Positions 1 through 9,035 of a DNA stretch of 64,000 bases are shown here, in pieces. The position numbers and the translations under genes were made by a program. Within the stretch, counting starts at the first letter, position 1, and every line of letters starts with the position of its first letter. Origin of the DNA: Nonomuraea rubra (GTDB taxonomy: Bacteria; Actinomycetota; Actinomycetes; Streptosporangiales; Streptosporangiaceae). The stretch lies in the NCBI RefSeq assembly GCF_014207985.1, contig NZ_JACHMI010000001.1:11205001-11269000 (forward strand), written 5' to 3'. Below the pieces are notes generated by a model. That model made no database searches and was not told the origin of the DNA. It saw only the letters and a list, made by a program, of their open reading frames with translations.

Positions 1-150
1 GTGGTAGCCGAGCGCGCTGATGCTGTCGAGCACCCGCCGCCTGGTGTCGGCCGAGATCGTCCGCTTGCCGCTGAGCACGTACGAGACCGTGCTCACGGCC
101 ACGCCCGCGTGCTTGGCGACCTGGGCGATCGTGACCGTGCGCCCGCTCAA
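1..150 (-). CDS. LacI-family transcriptional regulator, N-terminal fragment cut by window edge
   Basis: Only the first 50 codons are in the window; the gene runs off the left edge. They encode a LacI-type helix-turn-helix: TIAQVAKHAGVAVSTVSYVL is the recognition unit, followed by the hinge-like TRRRVLDSISALGYH. The start is read as TTG at 150, because an AGGAG ribosome site lies seven bases upstream and the TTG overlaps the TGA of the glycosidase gene (TTGA), so the two are translationally coupled. Being the last gene after the GH3 enzyme, it probably controls that gene through the palindrome in the GH3 leader. The ligand domain is not visible, so the inducer is unknown. Confidence 0.88.
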   Translation of the reverse strand, partial: MSGRTVTIAQVAKHAGVAVSTVSYVLSGKRTISADTRRRVLDSISALGYH

Positions 151-2912
151 GCCCCGGCTCCTAAGTCCACCCCGGTCAGGGTCACGCCCTCGTTCTCGAA
201 CACCACGTAGAGATCGTGCACCCCGTCCACGCCCTGGAGCGAGGCCGTGATGGGGTGATGGTCGTACCGCTCGGTCCTGGGCACCGGGAACGCGGCCACC
301 GGCCTGCCGTAGAGCGGGTCGCCGAGCCGGACGGTGATCATGCCGCCCTCGGTGCTGCCCGCCGTGGCCACGCACGTCGCCGCATCGGTCAGGTCCACCT
401 GGCGGAACAGGATCCACGCCCCCTCCGCGCCGGAGCGCACCGCGTCGCCGTCCTGCCTGGTCTCGTCCACGAACGTGATCGCGTCGTACTCGTCGTGGTC
501 GGCGGCGCGCAGCAGCCCCGACTGGGGCGGGACGACCTCGCCCTCGACCTCGAAGCAGGCGCTCAGCCGCAGGTCGGTGGCGCTTCGGCCGGCCATGAGC
601 CGGTGCGGCGCGCGCTCCACGACGAACCTGCCCCTGGTGACGTCCCAGAACGCCAGGTCCGCGACCGGCAGCCGGAGCCCGACGGTACGGCTCTCGCCCG
701 GCTCCAGGCGCACCTTCTCGAACCCGCGCAGGCGGCGCAGCGGCTGCTTGACCCGCGAGCGCTGCTGGTGGGTGTAGAACTGCACGACCTCGACGCCGGC
801 GCGCGGGCCCGTGTTCGTCACCGTGACCTCCGCCTCCAGCACCTCGCCCGCCAGGCGGACGCGCAGGTCCGCGTAGTCGAACGTGGTGTAGCTGAGACCG
901 TGGCCGAACGGGTGCAGGGGCACGCCGCGGAAGTACTGGTAGGTGGCGTCGGAGGCGATGATGTCGTAGTCGAGCAGGTCGGGCAGCTCCTGCTCGGAGC
1001 GGTACCAGGTCTGGGTGAGGCGGCCCTCGGGGTCGGCGTCGCCGAACAGCACCTCCGCCAGGGCGTGGCCGTACTCCTGGCCGCCGTGCGCCGACCAGAG
1101 CACGGCGGGCAGCTCGCCCTCGGTCCAGGTGAGCGGGTAGCCGCTGGTGATGACCATGACCGTGCGCGGGTTCGCCTTGCGTACGGCGCGGACCACGGCA
1201 TCCTGGGCGGAGGCCAGGGCCAGCGTCATGCGGTCCTCGGTCTCGCGGCCGTTCACCAGCGGGTGGTCGCCGACCACCACGACCGCCACGTCGGCCTCGG
1301 CGGCCAGGCGGGCGGCCTCGTCGGTGCCGCTCCTGACCACGTCCATGGCCAGCCAGGCGGCCTGGTCGGCGTCGTCCACCAGGCTCAGCACGCCGTCTTC
1401 GGCCACGCCGACGTAGCAGCCGGTCGAGATGTGGCGCAGGGCGAGCGTGCCGCGCGGGCGCTCCTCCATGCGGAACGTCTGGCGCACCTCCCACCCGTTC
1501 GGCCCCGGCTGGTCGTTGACCAGCGTCGTCCCGTCCACCGACACGAACCGGCCGGTGGTCACGGCCCGCAGCGCGTACGCGCCGCCGCCCCAGTCGAACA
1601 GGTCGAACAGCCCCTGCTCGGCGGCCCCCGCGCGCAGCGGGCCGCCGGCGGGGTCGGCCGCGACCGGCCCCGCGTCGGCGGTCAGCGTCACCCGGTCCAC
1701 GGCCTCGCAGAACGTGGTCTCGCACCGCTCGGCCAGCCCCGCGCGGGCGGTGACCGCGTACGGCAGGGTGCCGCTGTACCAGTCCTCCATGAGCGTGTCG
1801 CCGAGCTGCCCGATCACCGCGATCCGCGTCACGTCCCGCAGCGGGAGCAGGCCGTCGTTCTCCAGCAGCACGAACGAGCGCCGCGCCGCCTCCCTGGCCA
1901 GCGCCTGGTGCTCGGGGCAGTTGACCACGTTGTCGTTGATCTCGTCGTACGGCGTCGCCGGGTCGAACTCGCCCAGCCGGAACCGGATCGACAACGTGTG
2001 CCGCACGGCCGCGTCGACGTCCTCCTCGGCCAGCAGCCCCCGCGCGAGCGCGTCCCGCAGGTGGCCGAGGGTGGCCTCGGTGCGGTCGTCGTCCTGGGTG
2101 AAGCTGTCGAGGCCCGCCTTGACCGCGTGCGCGTACGCCTCGGGCAGCGAGTCGTGGTAGCCCTGCAGCGCGGTGAGGTTGCCGGGCGCGTACGCGTCGC
2201 TGACCACCAGCAGGTCGTCCGGCGCCCAGGCACGCAGGGCCCGCGCGATCAGCGGGCTGAGGTGCGCGGGGCGGCCGTTGACCAGGTTGTACGACGGCAT
2301 CACGGCCACCGCCGCGCCCGACTCGATGGGCCCGCGGAAGGCCGGCAGCTCGTACTCGTGCAGCACCCGGGGCGGCAGGTTGCTGGAGGTGGTGCAGCGG
2401 TCGGTCTCGTTGTTGTAGGCCAGGAAGTGCTTGAGCGTCGGGGCCGTCTTCAGAACTTCGGGAGCGCTCCCACGAAGCCCGGACGCGTAGGCGGTGGCCA
2501 TGACCGAGGTCAGCCACGGATCTTCGGAGTACCCCTCCTCGTTCCGCCCCCACCGCGGGTCGCGCAGCGGGTTCACCACGGGCGCCCACACGTTGAGCCC
2601 CGCCCCGGCGGGGTCCTTGTGGTGGAAGGCCAGCACCTCGTCACTCGTCGCCTCGCCGACCCGGCGGACCAGGTCGCGGTCCCAGGTCGAGGCCAGCCCG
2701 ATGGCCTGCGGGAAGACGGTGGCGGGGCCGAGCCAGGCCAGGCCGTGCAGCGCCTCGGTGCCCGTGCGGAACGCGCCGAGCCCCAGCCGCTCCACCGGCG
2801 CCTGGTACTGGTGCAGCAGGCCCACCTTCTCGTCGAGCGTGAGCCTGCTCATCAGGTCGTCGATCCGGTCTCGAAGCGGGGCCGCTGGGTCGCGGAAGGG
2901 GGGTTGTTGCAT
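147..2912 (-). CDS. Glycoside hydrolase family 3, cytosolic, beta-glucosidase/beta-xylosidase type
   Basis: A 921-residue GH3 enzyme that should remove non-reducing beta-linked glucose or xylose from imported oligosaccharides. Residues 10-400 form the GH3 barrel with NEEGYSEDPW, KHFLAYNNETDR and the nucleophile motif VVSDAYAPG (Asp239). The GH3 C-domain is interrupted by a beta-trefoil (fascin-like) insert at about 440-540. A fibronectin-III-like domain (LRRLRGFEKVRLEPGESRTV) and a CBM6-like C-terminus follow. There is no signal peptide, so it should act in the cytoplasm. I chose ATG 2912 because AGAGGG lies six bases upstream; an in-frame ATG at 2918 touches that site. It is a paralogue of the secreted GH3 at 19130-22012. 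Exact substrate cannot be read from sequence. Confidence 0.93.
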   Translation of the reverse strand: MQQPPFRDPAAPLRDRIDDLMSRLTLDEKVGLLHQYQAPVERLGLGAFRTGTEALHGLAWLGPATVFPQAIGLASTWDRDLVRRVGEATSDEVLAFHHKDPAGAGLNVWAPVVNPLRDPRWGRNEEGYSEDPWLTSVMATAYASGLRGSAPEVLKTAPTLKHFLAYNNETDRCTTSSNLPPRVLHEYELPAFRGPIESGAAVAVMPSYNLVNGRPAHLSPLIARALRAWAPDDLLVVSDAYAPGNLTALQGYHDSLPEAYAHAVKAGLDSFTQDDDRTEATLGHLRDALARGLLAEEDVDAAVRHTLSIRFRLGEFDPATPYDEINDNVVNCPEHQALAREAARRSFVLLENDGLLPLRDVTRIAVIGQLGDTLMEDWYSGTLPYAVTARAGLAERCETTFCEAVDRVTLTADAGPVAADPAGGPLRAGAAEQGLFDLFDWGGGAYALRAVTTGRFVSVDGTTLVNDQPGPNGWEVRQTFRMEERPRGTLALRHISTGCYVGVAEDGVLSLVDDADQAAWLAMDVVRSGTDEAARLAAEADVAVVVVGDHPLVNGRETEDRMTLALASAQDAVVRAVRKANPRTVMVITSGYPLTWTEGELPAVLWSAHGGQEYGHALAEVLFGDADPEGRLTQTWYRSEQELPDLLDYDIIASDATYQYFRGVPLHPFGHGLSYTTFDYADLRVRLAGEVLEAEVTVTNTGPRAGVEVVQFYTHQQRSRVKQPLRRLRGFEKVRLEPGESRTVGLRLPVADLAFWDVTRGRFVVERAPHRLMAGRSATDLRLSACFEVEGEVVPPQSGLLRAADHDEYDAITFVDETRQDGDAVRSGAEGAWILFRQVDLTDAATCVATAGSTEGGMITVRLGDPLYGRPVAAFPVPRTERYDHHPITASLQGVDGVHDLYVVFENEGVTLTGVDLGAGA
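2460..2472. promoter_or_regulatory. Possible intragenic LacI/CebR-type operator
   Basis: GGGAGCGCTCCCA lies inside the GH3 coding region at codons 148-151. Its 12-base core is a perfect palindrome and matches the known actinobacterial CebR-type box TGGGAGCGCTCCCA except for the first T. LacI-family repressors of sugar genes can bind inside genes, but chance cannot be excluded in such GC-rich DNA. Function is inference. Confidence 0.3.
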
Positions 2913-2930
2913 GATCATCCCTCTGAGAGT

Positions 2931-2946
2931 GTCGAAGCGCTTCGAC
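2931..2946. promoter_or_regulatory. LacI-type operator in the GH3 leader
   Basis: GTCGAAGCGCTTCGAC is a perfect 16-base palindrome with the central CG step typical of LacI-family operators. It sits 19-34 bases upstream of the GH3 start, where a bound repressor would block transcription. The LacI gene at the end of the same unit is the obvious candidate to bind it (inference). Confidence 0.7.
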
Positions 2947-3016
2947 GACCGGCCTGGGGAAGTTACGCGGACATTTCGGTGGGTTGACTGAAGGGTGCAC
3001 GTCCCCGTGACCAAGG

Positions 3017-4228
3017 TCAAGGGATTCGCGACAATCCTCCCGGCAATCTTCCCGAATCGACGGAGTCGAGCACCCTGGCCGCACCGCCGAGCGCGGCCGC
3101 GTCGTACCCCAGCGTCGAGGCCACGACCTGCAGCCCTCCGGCCTCGGCGGCGATCACGCGGGAGCCGACCTCCTCGTGCACGCCGGGCAGCAGCCACGGC
3201 GCCAGCGGCACGTAGTAACCGCCGAGGATCACCACCTCGGGGTTGAGCAGGTTCGCCAGGATCGCCACGCCCCTGCCCAGGCTCCTGCCCACCTCGCCCA
3301 GCGTGCCGAGGGTGCCGGCGTCACCGGCGCGCGCCAGGCGTACAACCTCCTCGATCTCGATCTGGATCTCCGCCGGGGACGGGTCCCTGCGCAGCACGGC
3401 GCCGATGCCGGCCATGGCCTCCAGGCAGCCGCGCCGGCCGCAGCGGCAGACGGGGCCCTCCGGGTCGAGCTGCACGTGACCGATCTCGCCGCTGTAGCCG
3501 CGCCCGCCGCGCCGCAGCCGCCCGTCGAGGATGACGCCGGCGCCCACGCCCAGCTCGCCGGTGAGATAGACCAGGTCGGACGCGCCCGCGTGCGCGCCGA
3601 AGCGCTGCTCGGCCAGGGCGCCGAGGTTGGCGTCGTTGTCGACCTGGATGGGGAAGCCGGGGTCGCGCAGCGCCTTGGCCAGGTCGCCCCCGATGTCGGC
3701 GTCGTGCCAGCCGAGGTTGGGCGCGATGCGTACGATGCCCTGCACGTCGATCAGCCCCGGCAGGGCCACGGCCAGGCCGAGCACCTGGCGCTCCTCCCTG
3801 GCCATGCGGCTGACCACGCGCCTGATGATCGCGCCGACGCCCGCCACGCCCTGATTGACCGACTCGCCCCCCGAGAACGAGCGCCGCCACGTCAGCAGCC
3901 GCTCCCCCGCCAGGTCGGTGGCCACCGCCGACACGGTGTCGACGTTGATCTCCACGCCGATGGCGGCGTACGGGGAGCCGTCGAGCACGAGCATCGTGGC
4001 CGGCCTGCCGACGCGGTTCTCCGTGAGCCCGGTCTCGCGTACCAGCCGGCGGTCGATGAGGTCGGCGACCAGGCTGGAGACCGTCGCCTTGTTCAGCCCG
4101 GTGGAGGCCGCGATGTCGGCGCGCGAGCACGGCGCGTGCTCGCGTACGAACCGCAGCACGACCGCGAGATTGGTGGCCCGTACGTCGGCGAAGTCGGCCG
4201 GCTGAGGGCCGGTCGTAGAAGTGATCAA
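3017..4228 (-). CDS. ROK-family (XylR-like) transcriptional repressor
   Basis: About 403 residues. An N-terminal winged helix (SRADIAASTGLNKATVSSLV, then VRETG and VGRPA) is followed by an actin-like ROK sugar-binding domain. The DNDANLGALAE stretch, the EIGH motif and the zinc-binding CRCGRRGCLEA cluster mark a genuine ROK regulator. Such proteins repress sugar genes until they bind the inducing sugar. The start is uncertain: TTG 4228 follows a GGGG-containing site, while a GTG at 4327 has no ribosome site and would crowd the operator. The gene is divergent from an oligosaccharide ABC importer and lies upstream of the cytosolic GH3 on the same strand. The operators nearby resemble Bacillus XylR boxes, so xylose is the likely signal (inference). 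Confidence 0.9.
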   Translation of the reverse strand: MITSTTGPQPADFADVRATNLAVVLRFVREHAPCSRADIAASTGLNKATVSSLVADLIDRRLVRETGLTENRVGRPATMLVLDGSPYAAIGVEINVDTVSAVATDLAGERLLTWRRSFSGGESVNQGVAGVGAIIRRVVSRMAREERQVLGLAVALPGLIDVQGIVRIAPNLGWHDADIGGDLAKALRDPGFPIQVDNDANLGALAEQRFGAHAGASDLVYLTGELGVGAGVILDGRLRRGGRGYSGEIGHVQLDPEGPVCRCGRRGCLEAMAGIGAVLRRDPSPAEIQIEIEEVVRLARAGDAGTLGTLGEVGRSLGRGVAILANLLNPEVVILGGYYVPLAPWLLPGVHEEVGSRVIAAEAGGLQVVASTLGYDAAALGGAARVLDSVDSGRLPGGLSRIP

Positions 4229-4330
4229 TATCAGCCCCGTTCCCGCCAAGAGATGACCCCAGCATGCCGCATCGCTGGCTCCCTTCACCAACCTGTGACC
4301 ACCGCGCTCACTTGTGGCTGCCGTCACAGT

Positions 4331-4368
4331 CTACTAATTTGTTTGGCCGGAATACCAACTAATTGTAG
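4331..4368. promoter_or_regulatory. XylR/ROK-like operator between ROK gene and ABC importer
   Basis: An imperfect inverted repeat with arms CTACTAATTTGTTTGG and its near complement (CCAACTAATTGTAG). The core GTTTG-N6-ATACCAAC (4341-4359) recurs exactly in front of the GH31 gene at 27358-27376. The half-site resembles the TTAGTTTGTT half of known XylR operators. It lies 35-72 bases upstream of the binding-protein start and could control both divergent units. Confidence 0.65.
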
Positions 4369-4402
4369 ATAGGCCATCCCCACTCGGAGAAGGGAGCGAG
4401 CC

Positions 4403-6043
4403 ATGCCCATGTCCACGACTCGCCGCGGGTTCCTCGGCCTGGTCGGTGCGAGCGTTCTGGTGGCTGGTTGCGCCGAGAAGAAACAGGTGTCCAAGGGCAC
4501 GGCCGTGGCGGCCGACAAGCTCAAGAGCCTGGTCCCCACCAGGATCCCGTTCGACATCCCCGGGCTCAAGCCCGACCTGCCCGGCAGCGAGTTCGTCCAG
4601 GCCGGCTTCCTGACCCGCCCCGCCCAGATGGTGCAGGCCGTCACCACCCCGCCGCTCACCAGCGGCAAGGAGGTGACCGCGATGACGCCGCTGTGGGGGA
4701 CGGTGCCGCCCGGCCTCGGCGACAACTCCTACTTCGAGGAGGTCAACAAGCGCCTCGGGGGCACGGTCCGCTTCAACATCTCCGACGGCAACACCTACGG
4801 GCAGAAGCTCAGCACCGTCCTGGCCAGCGGTGACGTGCCGGAGATGGTCATGGTGCCCGAGTGGGAGCTGGTCAAGATCGGCCACTTCACCGAGGCCGCC
4901 AACAAGCTCTTCGCCGACCTGTCGCCCTACCTGGCCGGGGACAAGGCCAAGGAGTTCCCCCTGCTGGCCAACTACGACACCGCCGCCTGGCAGTACGGCG
5001 TCTTCGGCAACATCCTCCAGGGCATCCCCTGGCAGAACGACCCGTACCCGTTCGCCACGTTCGTCCGCCAGGACATCATGCAGGAGCTGGGCCTGGAGCA
5101 CCCCAGGAGCGCGGACGACCTGACCACGCTCGGCAAGGCCATCACCGACGCCAAGAAGAAGCGCTGGGCATTCGGCGGCGGCCTGGAGCAGGAGATGCAG
5201 CGCGCGTTCGGCGCTCCGCGCGAATGGCGCAAGAAGAGCGACGGCACGCTCGTCTACAAGTACGAGACCGAGGAGTGGCTCGCCTCGATCGAGTTCGTCA
5301 CCAAGCTCTTCGAGGCCGGCTACGTGCACCCCGACATCGTGGCCAACAAGGACGCCGACAACAAGGCCATCTTCGGCAGCGGCGAGATGATCGTCTACCG
5401 CGACGGCCTCGGCGCCTGGCACGAGGCCCTCGGCCGCTTCCAGGCCGACAACCCCAAGTTCGACATGCAGATCGTCGACCCGTACCCGGCGCACGCGGGC
5501 GGCACGCCCATCATGTGGCGCAACGAGCCCGCCAGCATGTTCGTCTTCATCAAGAAGGGCCTCGGCGACGCCCGCACCCGCGAGCTGCTCGCGCTGTCCA
5601 ACTGGGCCTCCGGCCCGTTCGGCACGCAGGAGTACGAGCTCTGCTCCAACGGCATCGAGGGCAAGCACTACACGGTCGAGAACGGCAAGGTCAAGCAGAC
5701 CGCGCTCGGCCGCAAGGAGGTCGCGCCCACCTACCTGTTCCTGTCCGGACGGCCCAACGCGAACGCCATGAGCCAGTACGAGGGCCTCGTCCAGTCCTCG
5801 TGGGACTGGCAGACCAAGGCGTCCAAGCTCCTGGAGAACGACCCGTTCGTCGGCATCCGCGTCGAGAAGCCCGCCAAGATGGCCGGCCTGACCACCCCCA
5901 CCGAGGACAAGATGCAGGAGATCTTCCGCGGCAAGCGCCCGGTCTCCGAATGGTCCAAGATCGTCAAGGAGTGGCAGGAGCAGGGCGGCAACGAGGCGCG
6001 CGAGTTCTACATGAAGGTCGCGCGTGAGAACGGCAGGCTCTGA
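4403..6043 (+). CDS. Sugar ABC transporter substrate-binding lipoprotein
   Basis: A 546-residue extracellular solute-binding protein of the CUT1 oligosaccharide type (LplA/YtcQ-like length). The N-terminus has a twin-arginine motif (TTRRGFLGL) and a lipobox (LVAGC), so it is predicted to be exported folded by Tat and lipid-anchored. It should capture an oligosaccharide, here probably xyloglucan- or xylan-derived, and deliver it to the two permeases that follow. A good ribosome site (GAAGGGAG) precedes ATG 4403. The ROK operator lies just upstream. The ligand is inferred from the neighbours only. Confidence 0.92.
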   Translation: MPMSTTRRGFLGLVGASVLVAGCAEKKQVSKGTAVAADKLKSLVPTRIPFDIPGLKPDLPGSEFVQAGFLTRPAQMVQAVTTPPLTSGKEVTAMTPLWGTVPPGLGDNSYFEEVNKRLGGTVRFNISDGNTYGQKLSTVLASGDVPEMVMVPEWELVKIGHFTEAANKLFADLSPYLAGDKAKEFPLLANYDTAAWQYGVFGNILQGIPWQNDPYPFATFVRQDIMQELGLEHPRSADDLTTLGKAITDAKKKRWAFGGGLEQEMQRAFGAPREWRKKSDGTLVYKYETEEWLASIEFVTKLFEAGYVHPDIVANKDADNKAIFGSGEMIVYRDGLGAWHEALGRFQADNPKFDMQIVDPYPAHAGGTPIMWRNEPASMFVFIKKGLGDARTRELLALSNWASGPFGTQEYELCSNGIEGKHYTVENGKVKQTALGRKEVAPTYLFLSGRPNANAMSQYEGLVQSSWDWQTKASKLLENDPFVGIRVEKPAKMAGLTTPTEDKMQEIFRGKRPVSEWSKIVKEWQEQGGNEAREFYMKVARENGRL

Positions 6044-6062
6044 ACGTGATCAGGGGTAACCC

Positions 6063-7052
6063 GTGGGCACGGTGACCACCCGGCGGCGGCGCTCCGCCGG
6101 ACCCACCGCACCCCCGTCGACCGGCACCAAGCCCAACGACCCGACCTGGCGGGCCAAACTCCGCAGGGACTGGCCGCTGCTGGTGATGAACCTGCCGATG
6201 CTGCTGGTCGTCGTGGCCTTCTGGTGGGCCCCGGCGCTCGGCAACGTGATCGCCTTCCAGGACTACAACCCGTACACCGACGGCATCCTCGGCAGCCCGA
6301 TCATCGGCTTCACGAACTTCGCGCTGCTCTTCGAGGACCCGCAGTTCATCCGCGCCATCACCAACACCCTGTCGATCACCGCCTTCCAGCTCGTCTTCTA
6401 CTTCCCCGTGCCGATCATGCTGGCGCTGCTGCTCAACAGCATCGTCTCGGCCAGGCTGAGGGCGTTCGTGCAGGGCGTCGTCTACATGCCGTTCTTCTTC
6501 TCCTGGGTGCTGGTCATCGCCATCTTCCAGCAGATGTTCGGCGGCGCGGGCCTGCTGGCGCAGACCCTGCGGCAGAACGGCTACGAGGGCGTCGACCTGA
6601 TGACGAACTCCGACACGTTCATCCTGCTGCTCACCTCCCAGACCATCTGGAAGGACGCCGGCTGGGGCGCGATCATCTTCCTGGCCGCCCTCAGCACCAT
6701 CGACCCCAACCTGTACGAGGCCGCCGCCGTGGACGGCGCCCGCCGGTGGCGGCGCATGTGGCACATCACCCTGCCCGGCCTGCGCCCCGTGATCGTGCTG
6801 CTGCTGATCCTGCGCCTGGGCGACGCCCTGAACGTCGGCTTCGAACAGTTCATGCTGCAACGCAGCGCCGTCGGCAGCGAGGCGTCCGAGGTGTTCGACA
6901 CGTTCGTGTACTGGTCGGGCATCCGCACCGGGGACCTCGGGTACGGGGCGGCGGCCGGGCTGTTCAAGGGCGTCGTCGGGCTGCTGCTCATCATCGCGGC
7001 CAACCGGGTGGCGCACGCGTTCGGCGAACGAGGGGTGTATTCGAGATCATGA
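6063..7052 (+). CDS. ABC sugar permease, LplB/MalF type
   Basis: A 329-residue inner-membrane permease with six predicted helices after a basic, proline-rich cytosolic N-terminus. The EAA loop that contacts the ATPase is visible as YEAAAVDGARRWRRMWHITLP. It follows the binding-protein gene by 19 bases with a GTG start behind AGGGG, and overlaps the next permease by ATGA. Together they form a CUT1 importer. No ATPase gene is present, as is common in actinobacteria where a shared MsiK-type ATPase serves several importers. Confidence 0.93.
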   Translation: MGTVTTRRRRSAGPTAPPSTGTKPNDPTWRAKLRRDWPLLVMNLPMLLVVVAFWWAPALGNVIAFQDYNPYTDGILGSPIIGFTNFALLFEDPQFIRAITNTLSITAFQLVFYFPVPIMLALLLNSIVSARLRAFVQGVVYMPFFFSWVLVIAIFQQMFGGAGLLAQTLRQNGYEGVDLMTNSDTFILLLTSQTIWKDAGWGAIIFLAALSTIDPNLYEAAAVDGARRWRRMWHITLPGLRPVIVLLLILRLGDALNVGFEQFMLQRSAVGSEASEVFDTFVYWSGIRTGDLGYGAAAGLFKGVVGLLLIIAANRVAHAFGERGVYSRS

Positions 7053-7960
7053 CCACGCTGACATCGAGAAAGCCCTCCCGGCTGGCACCCTGGGAGGAGC
7101 GCCCGTCACCGATCGGCCAGCTCGGCAAGGGCACCCTGCTCACCCTCATCCTCGTCGCCGTACTCGGCCCCCTCTACACCATCGTCCTGACCAGCCTGAG
7201 CTCCTCCGCCACCGTCACCCGCGCGGGCGGGCTCGTCCTGGTGCCGGACGGGATCACGTTCGAGGCGTACCGGCAGATCTTCTCCGACACGGTCGTCAGC
7301 CGGGCCGTGCTCGTCAGCACCGGGGTCACCGTCGTCGGGACGCTGATCAGTGCCGGGGTGAGCATCCTGGGGGCGTACTCGCTGTCGCGCCCCGGCTCCT
7401 TCCTGCACCGGCCGCTGCTGTTCAGCGTGCTGCTGATGTTCGTGTTCTTTCCCGGGATCATTCCCGTGTATCTGATGGTGAGCGGGCTGGGGCTGAAGGA
7501 CAGCTACTGGTCGCTGATCCTGCCGACGGCCGTGTCCGCGTTCAACGTGGTGGTGCTGCGGTCGTTCTTCATGAACATCCCGCAGGAGATCCTGGACAGC
7601 GCCCGGATCGACGGGGCCGGGGAGTTTCGCATCCTGTTCCGCATCGTGCTGCCGATGTCGAAGGCGGTCACGGCTGTGGTGGCGATGTTCTATGCGGTCG
7701 GGTACTGGAACGCCTGGTTCAACGCGATGCTGTACATGGACGACACCCGGAAGTGGCCGCTGGCCCTGATCCTGCGCCAGTACGTGGTGGACTCCAATCC
7801 CCTGCCGGCGGCCACAGCCGGCGTAACGGGAGACGCCCCGCCCACCCTTGCGATCAAAATGGCCATCGTGGTGATCGCCGTCATCCCCGCCCTCATCATG
7901 TACCCGTTGGTCCAGCGCCACTTCACCAAGGGCGTGATCGTGGGCGCCATCAAGGGCTGA
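7049..7960 (+). CDS. ABC sugar permease, YtcP/MalG type
   Basis: A 303-residue partner permease with six predicted membrane helices. Its EAA loop reads LDSARIDGAGEFRILFRIVLP. The start ATG 7049 overlaps the preceding stop (ATGA), so translation is coupled. It completes the importer unit of binding protein plus two permeases, and a hairpin about 110 bases downstream probably ends the transcript. The C-terminus FTKGVIVGAIKG is typical of the MalG side. Confidence 0.93.
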   Translation: MTTLTSRKPSRLAPWEERPSPIGQLGKGTLLTLILVAVLGPLYTIVLTSLSSSATVTRAGGLVLVPDGITFEAYRQIFSDTVVSRAVLVSTGVTVVGTLISAGVSILGAYSLSRPGSFLHRPLLFSVLLMFVFFPGIIPVYLMVSGLGLKDSYWSLILPTAVSAFNVVVLRSFFMNIPQEILDSARIDGAGEFRILFRIVLPMSKAVTAVVAMFYAVGYWNAWFNAMLYMDDTRKWPLALILRQYVVDSNPLPAATAGVTGDAPPTLAIKMAIVVIAVIPALIMYPLVQRHFTKGVIVGAIKG

Positions 7961-8066
7961 ACTGCCCATCGGGGTGGTTTCCCGTTGGAGCCCGCCCCGA
8001 ATGGTCCTCGCCTTCGGCTCGGGCTGTGTTCGTCCGGGTCTCGTGGCTCCCGCCATGAGACCCGGG

Positions 8067-8092
8067 GCGAGAGGGCTTTCCAGCCCTCTCGC
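8067..8092 (+). terminator. Strong hairpin after the importer operon
   Basis: A perfect 11-base-pair stem (GCGAGAGGGCT with its complement) closes on a TTCC loop. There is no T tract, which is common in actinobacteria. It lies 106 bases after the permease stop. Confidence 0.55.
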
Positions 8093-8099
8093 GCTCTCC

Positions 8100-8390
8100 C
8101 GGCCCTGGGCCGCACTCCAGGCGCGGCTTCGAGATCCCGAGCGCGCCGAGAGGCAGGGCGATCATGAGGCGATATGTGGGCCCCCGTGTCTTTCGCGTAT
8201 CTGGTCCGGCGAGAGCCTCGGGCACCATCAGATCGACGGGGATGCCCTGGCGGTTGAGCCACGCTCCGGGTGGTCCACTGATTGGGGCACAATAGAACCT
8301 CACGCGAACCCTGGACCGTTCCAGTCGAGGTTCGTCCTCCATGATTCTCGGGCCGAGCGCGAGGTCGCTGTCCTTCGTCGCGTGCGGAAC
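8100..8390 (-). pseudogene. Decayed, frameshifted remnant of an uncharacterised actinobacterial protein
   Basis: The stretch encodes TKDSDLALGPRIMEDEP and GIPVDLMVPEALAGP in one frame. Near 8205 the reading moves to another frame with AHISPHDRPASRRARDLEAA. These blocks read as one protein that has lost its frame; the order (TKDxDLALGPR, then VPVDLMVPEALAG, then PHD, then LEAA) looks like a nucleotidyltransferase-like family I cannot name securely. No intact start or stop fits. Bases 7961-8066 and 8391-8639 around it hold nothing else I recognise. Confidence 0.4.
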
Positions 8391-8639
8391 AAGGGAGTTT
8401 TCCGAACAGCTTTGTCCGGGCGTGATGGTTAGAGGGCGGTGGCGAGGCTGTCGCCTCGCCCTTCGCGGCATTCGTGCTCGGGCCTTGAGCATTTACCCCT
8501 GTGGTCGTGACCGCTACAGCTTGTGAAGCGTGTCCTGGCGGCCGCCCCTCATGACCGCAGGAACATATGAGATATTCGCTGACGTTGGTGGGCGGCTGGG
8601 AGATGAGCCACCGTCTGGACGCAAGTACCGGGACAGCGA

Positions 8640-9035
8640 GTGGAAGTAGACGAGGCCCAGATTCAGGATGTCGAACAGCAGTTGGGCGTCCAGTTTCCCG
8701 ACGACTACCGGGGGTTCCTGATTACCGAGGGGGCCGCGGGGCGGCTCGTCGAGTCGGTCGAGGGCTACCTGATGTTGCAGCCGTTGGGGGAGCTCGTGGC
8801 GTCCAACGCGGCGGGAGAGATTCAGACGCGCTTTCCTGGTGCAGTGGCGATCGGGGGTGACGGAAGCAGGGAGTTGCTGGTGTATGACTTCAGGAAGGAT
8901 CCGCCGCCGCTTTTACTACTGGATGTCACCGCAGAGAACTGGCAGCAAGGCGTTTATCAGGCTGGGTCCTTCTCCGAACTCTTGCGTTTGTTCCCTGAGC
9001 GTGGCTGGGACTGGGGCCCACCGGAGGACTGCTAG
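8640..9035 (+). CDS. SMI1/KNR4 (SUKH) family protein
   Basis: A 131-residue protein with the SUKH fold signature: an early helix IQDVEQQLGVQFPDDYRGFLITEGAAG, then strands, and a C-terminal SFSELLRLFPERGW helix. SUKH proteins often act as immunity proteins against polymorphic toxins but also have other roles. No toxin gene of that kind is adjacent, so it is an orphan. The start is taken as GTG 8640; no clear ribosome site is seen and the start could lie slightly elsewhere. Codon use is less GC-biased than in flanking genes, which fits an accessory island together with the toxin-antitoxin pair that follows. Confidence 0.72.
   Translation: MEVDEAQIQDVEQQLGVQFPDDYRGFLITEGAAGRLVESVEGYLMLQPLGELVASNAAGEIQTRFPGAVAIGGDGSRELLVYDFRKDPPPLLLLDVTAENWQQGVYQAGSFSELLRLFPERGWDWGPPEDC

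Noticed and set aside
216..2987. Very long open frame (about 920 codons) on the plus strand opposite the cytosolic GH3
   Set aside because: It is an antisense shadow caused by high GC. Its translation is rich in Arg, Gly, Val and His without domains, while the minus strand carries complete GH3 motifs.
4229..4327. Longer ROK protein starting at GTG 4327
   Set aside because: No ribosome site, and the start would sit against the operator. The extra residues do not match the family N-terminus, although it cannot be fully excluded.
7974..8432. Plus-strand frame of 152 codons after the importer operon
   Set aside because: No ribosome site or domain; the opposite strand holds the recognisable decayed protein, so this is its shadow.
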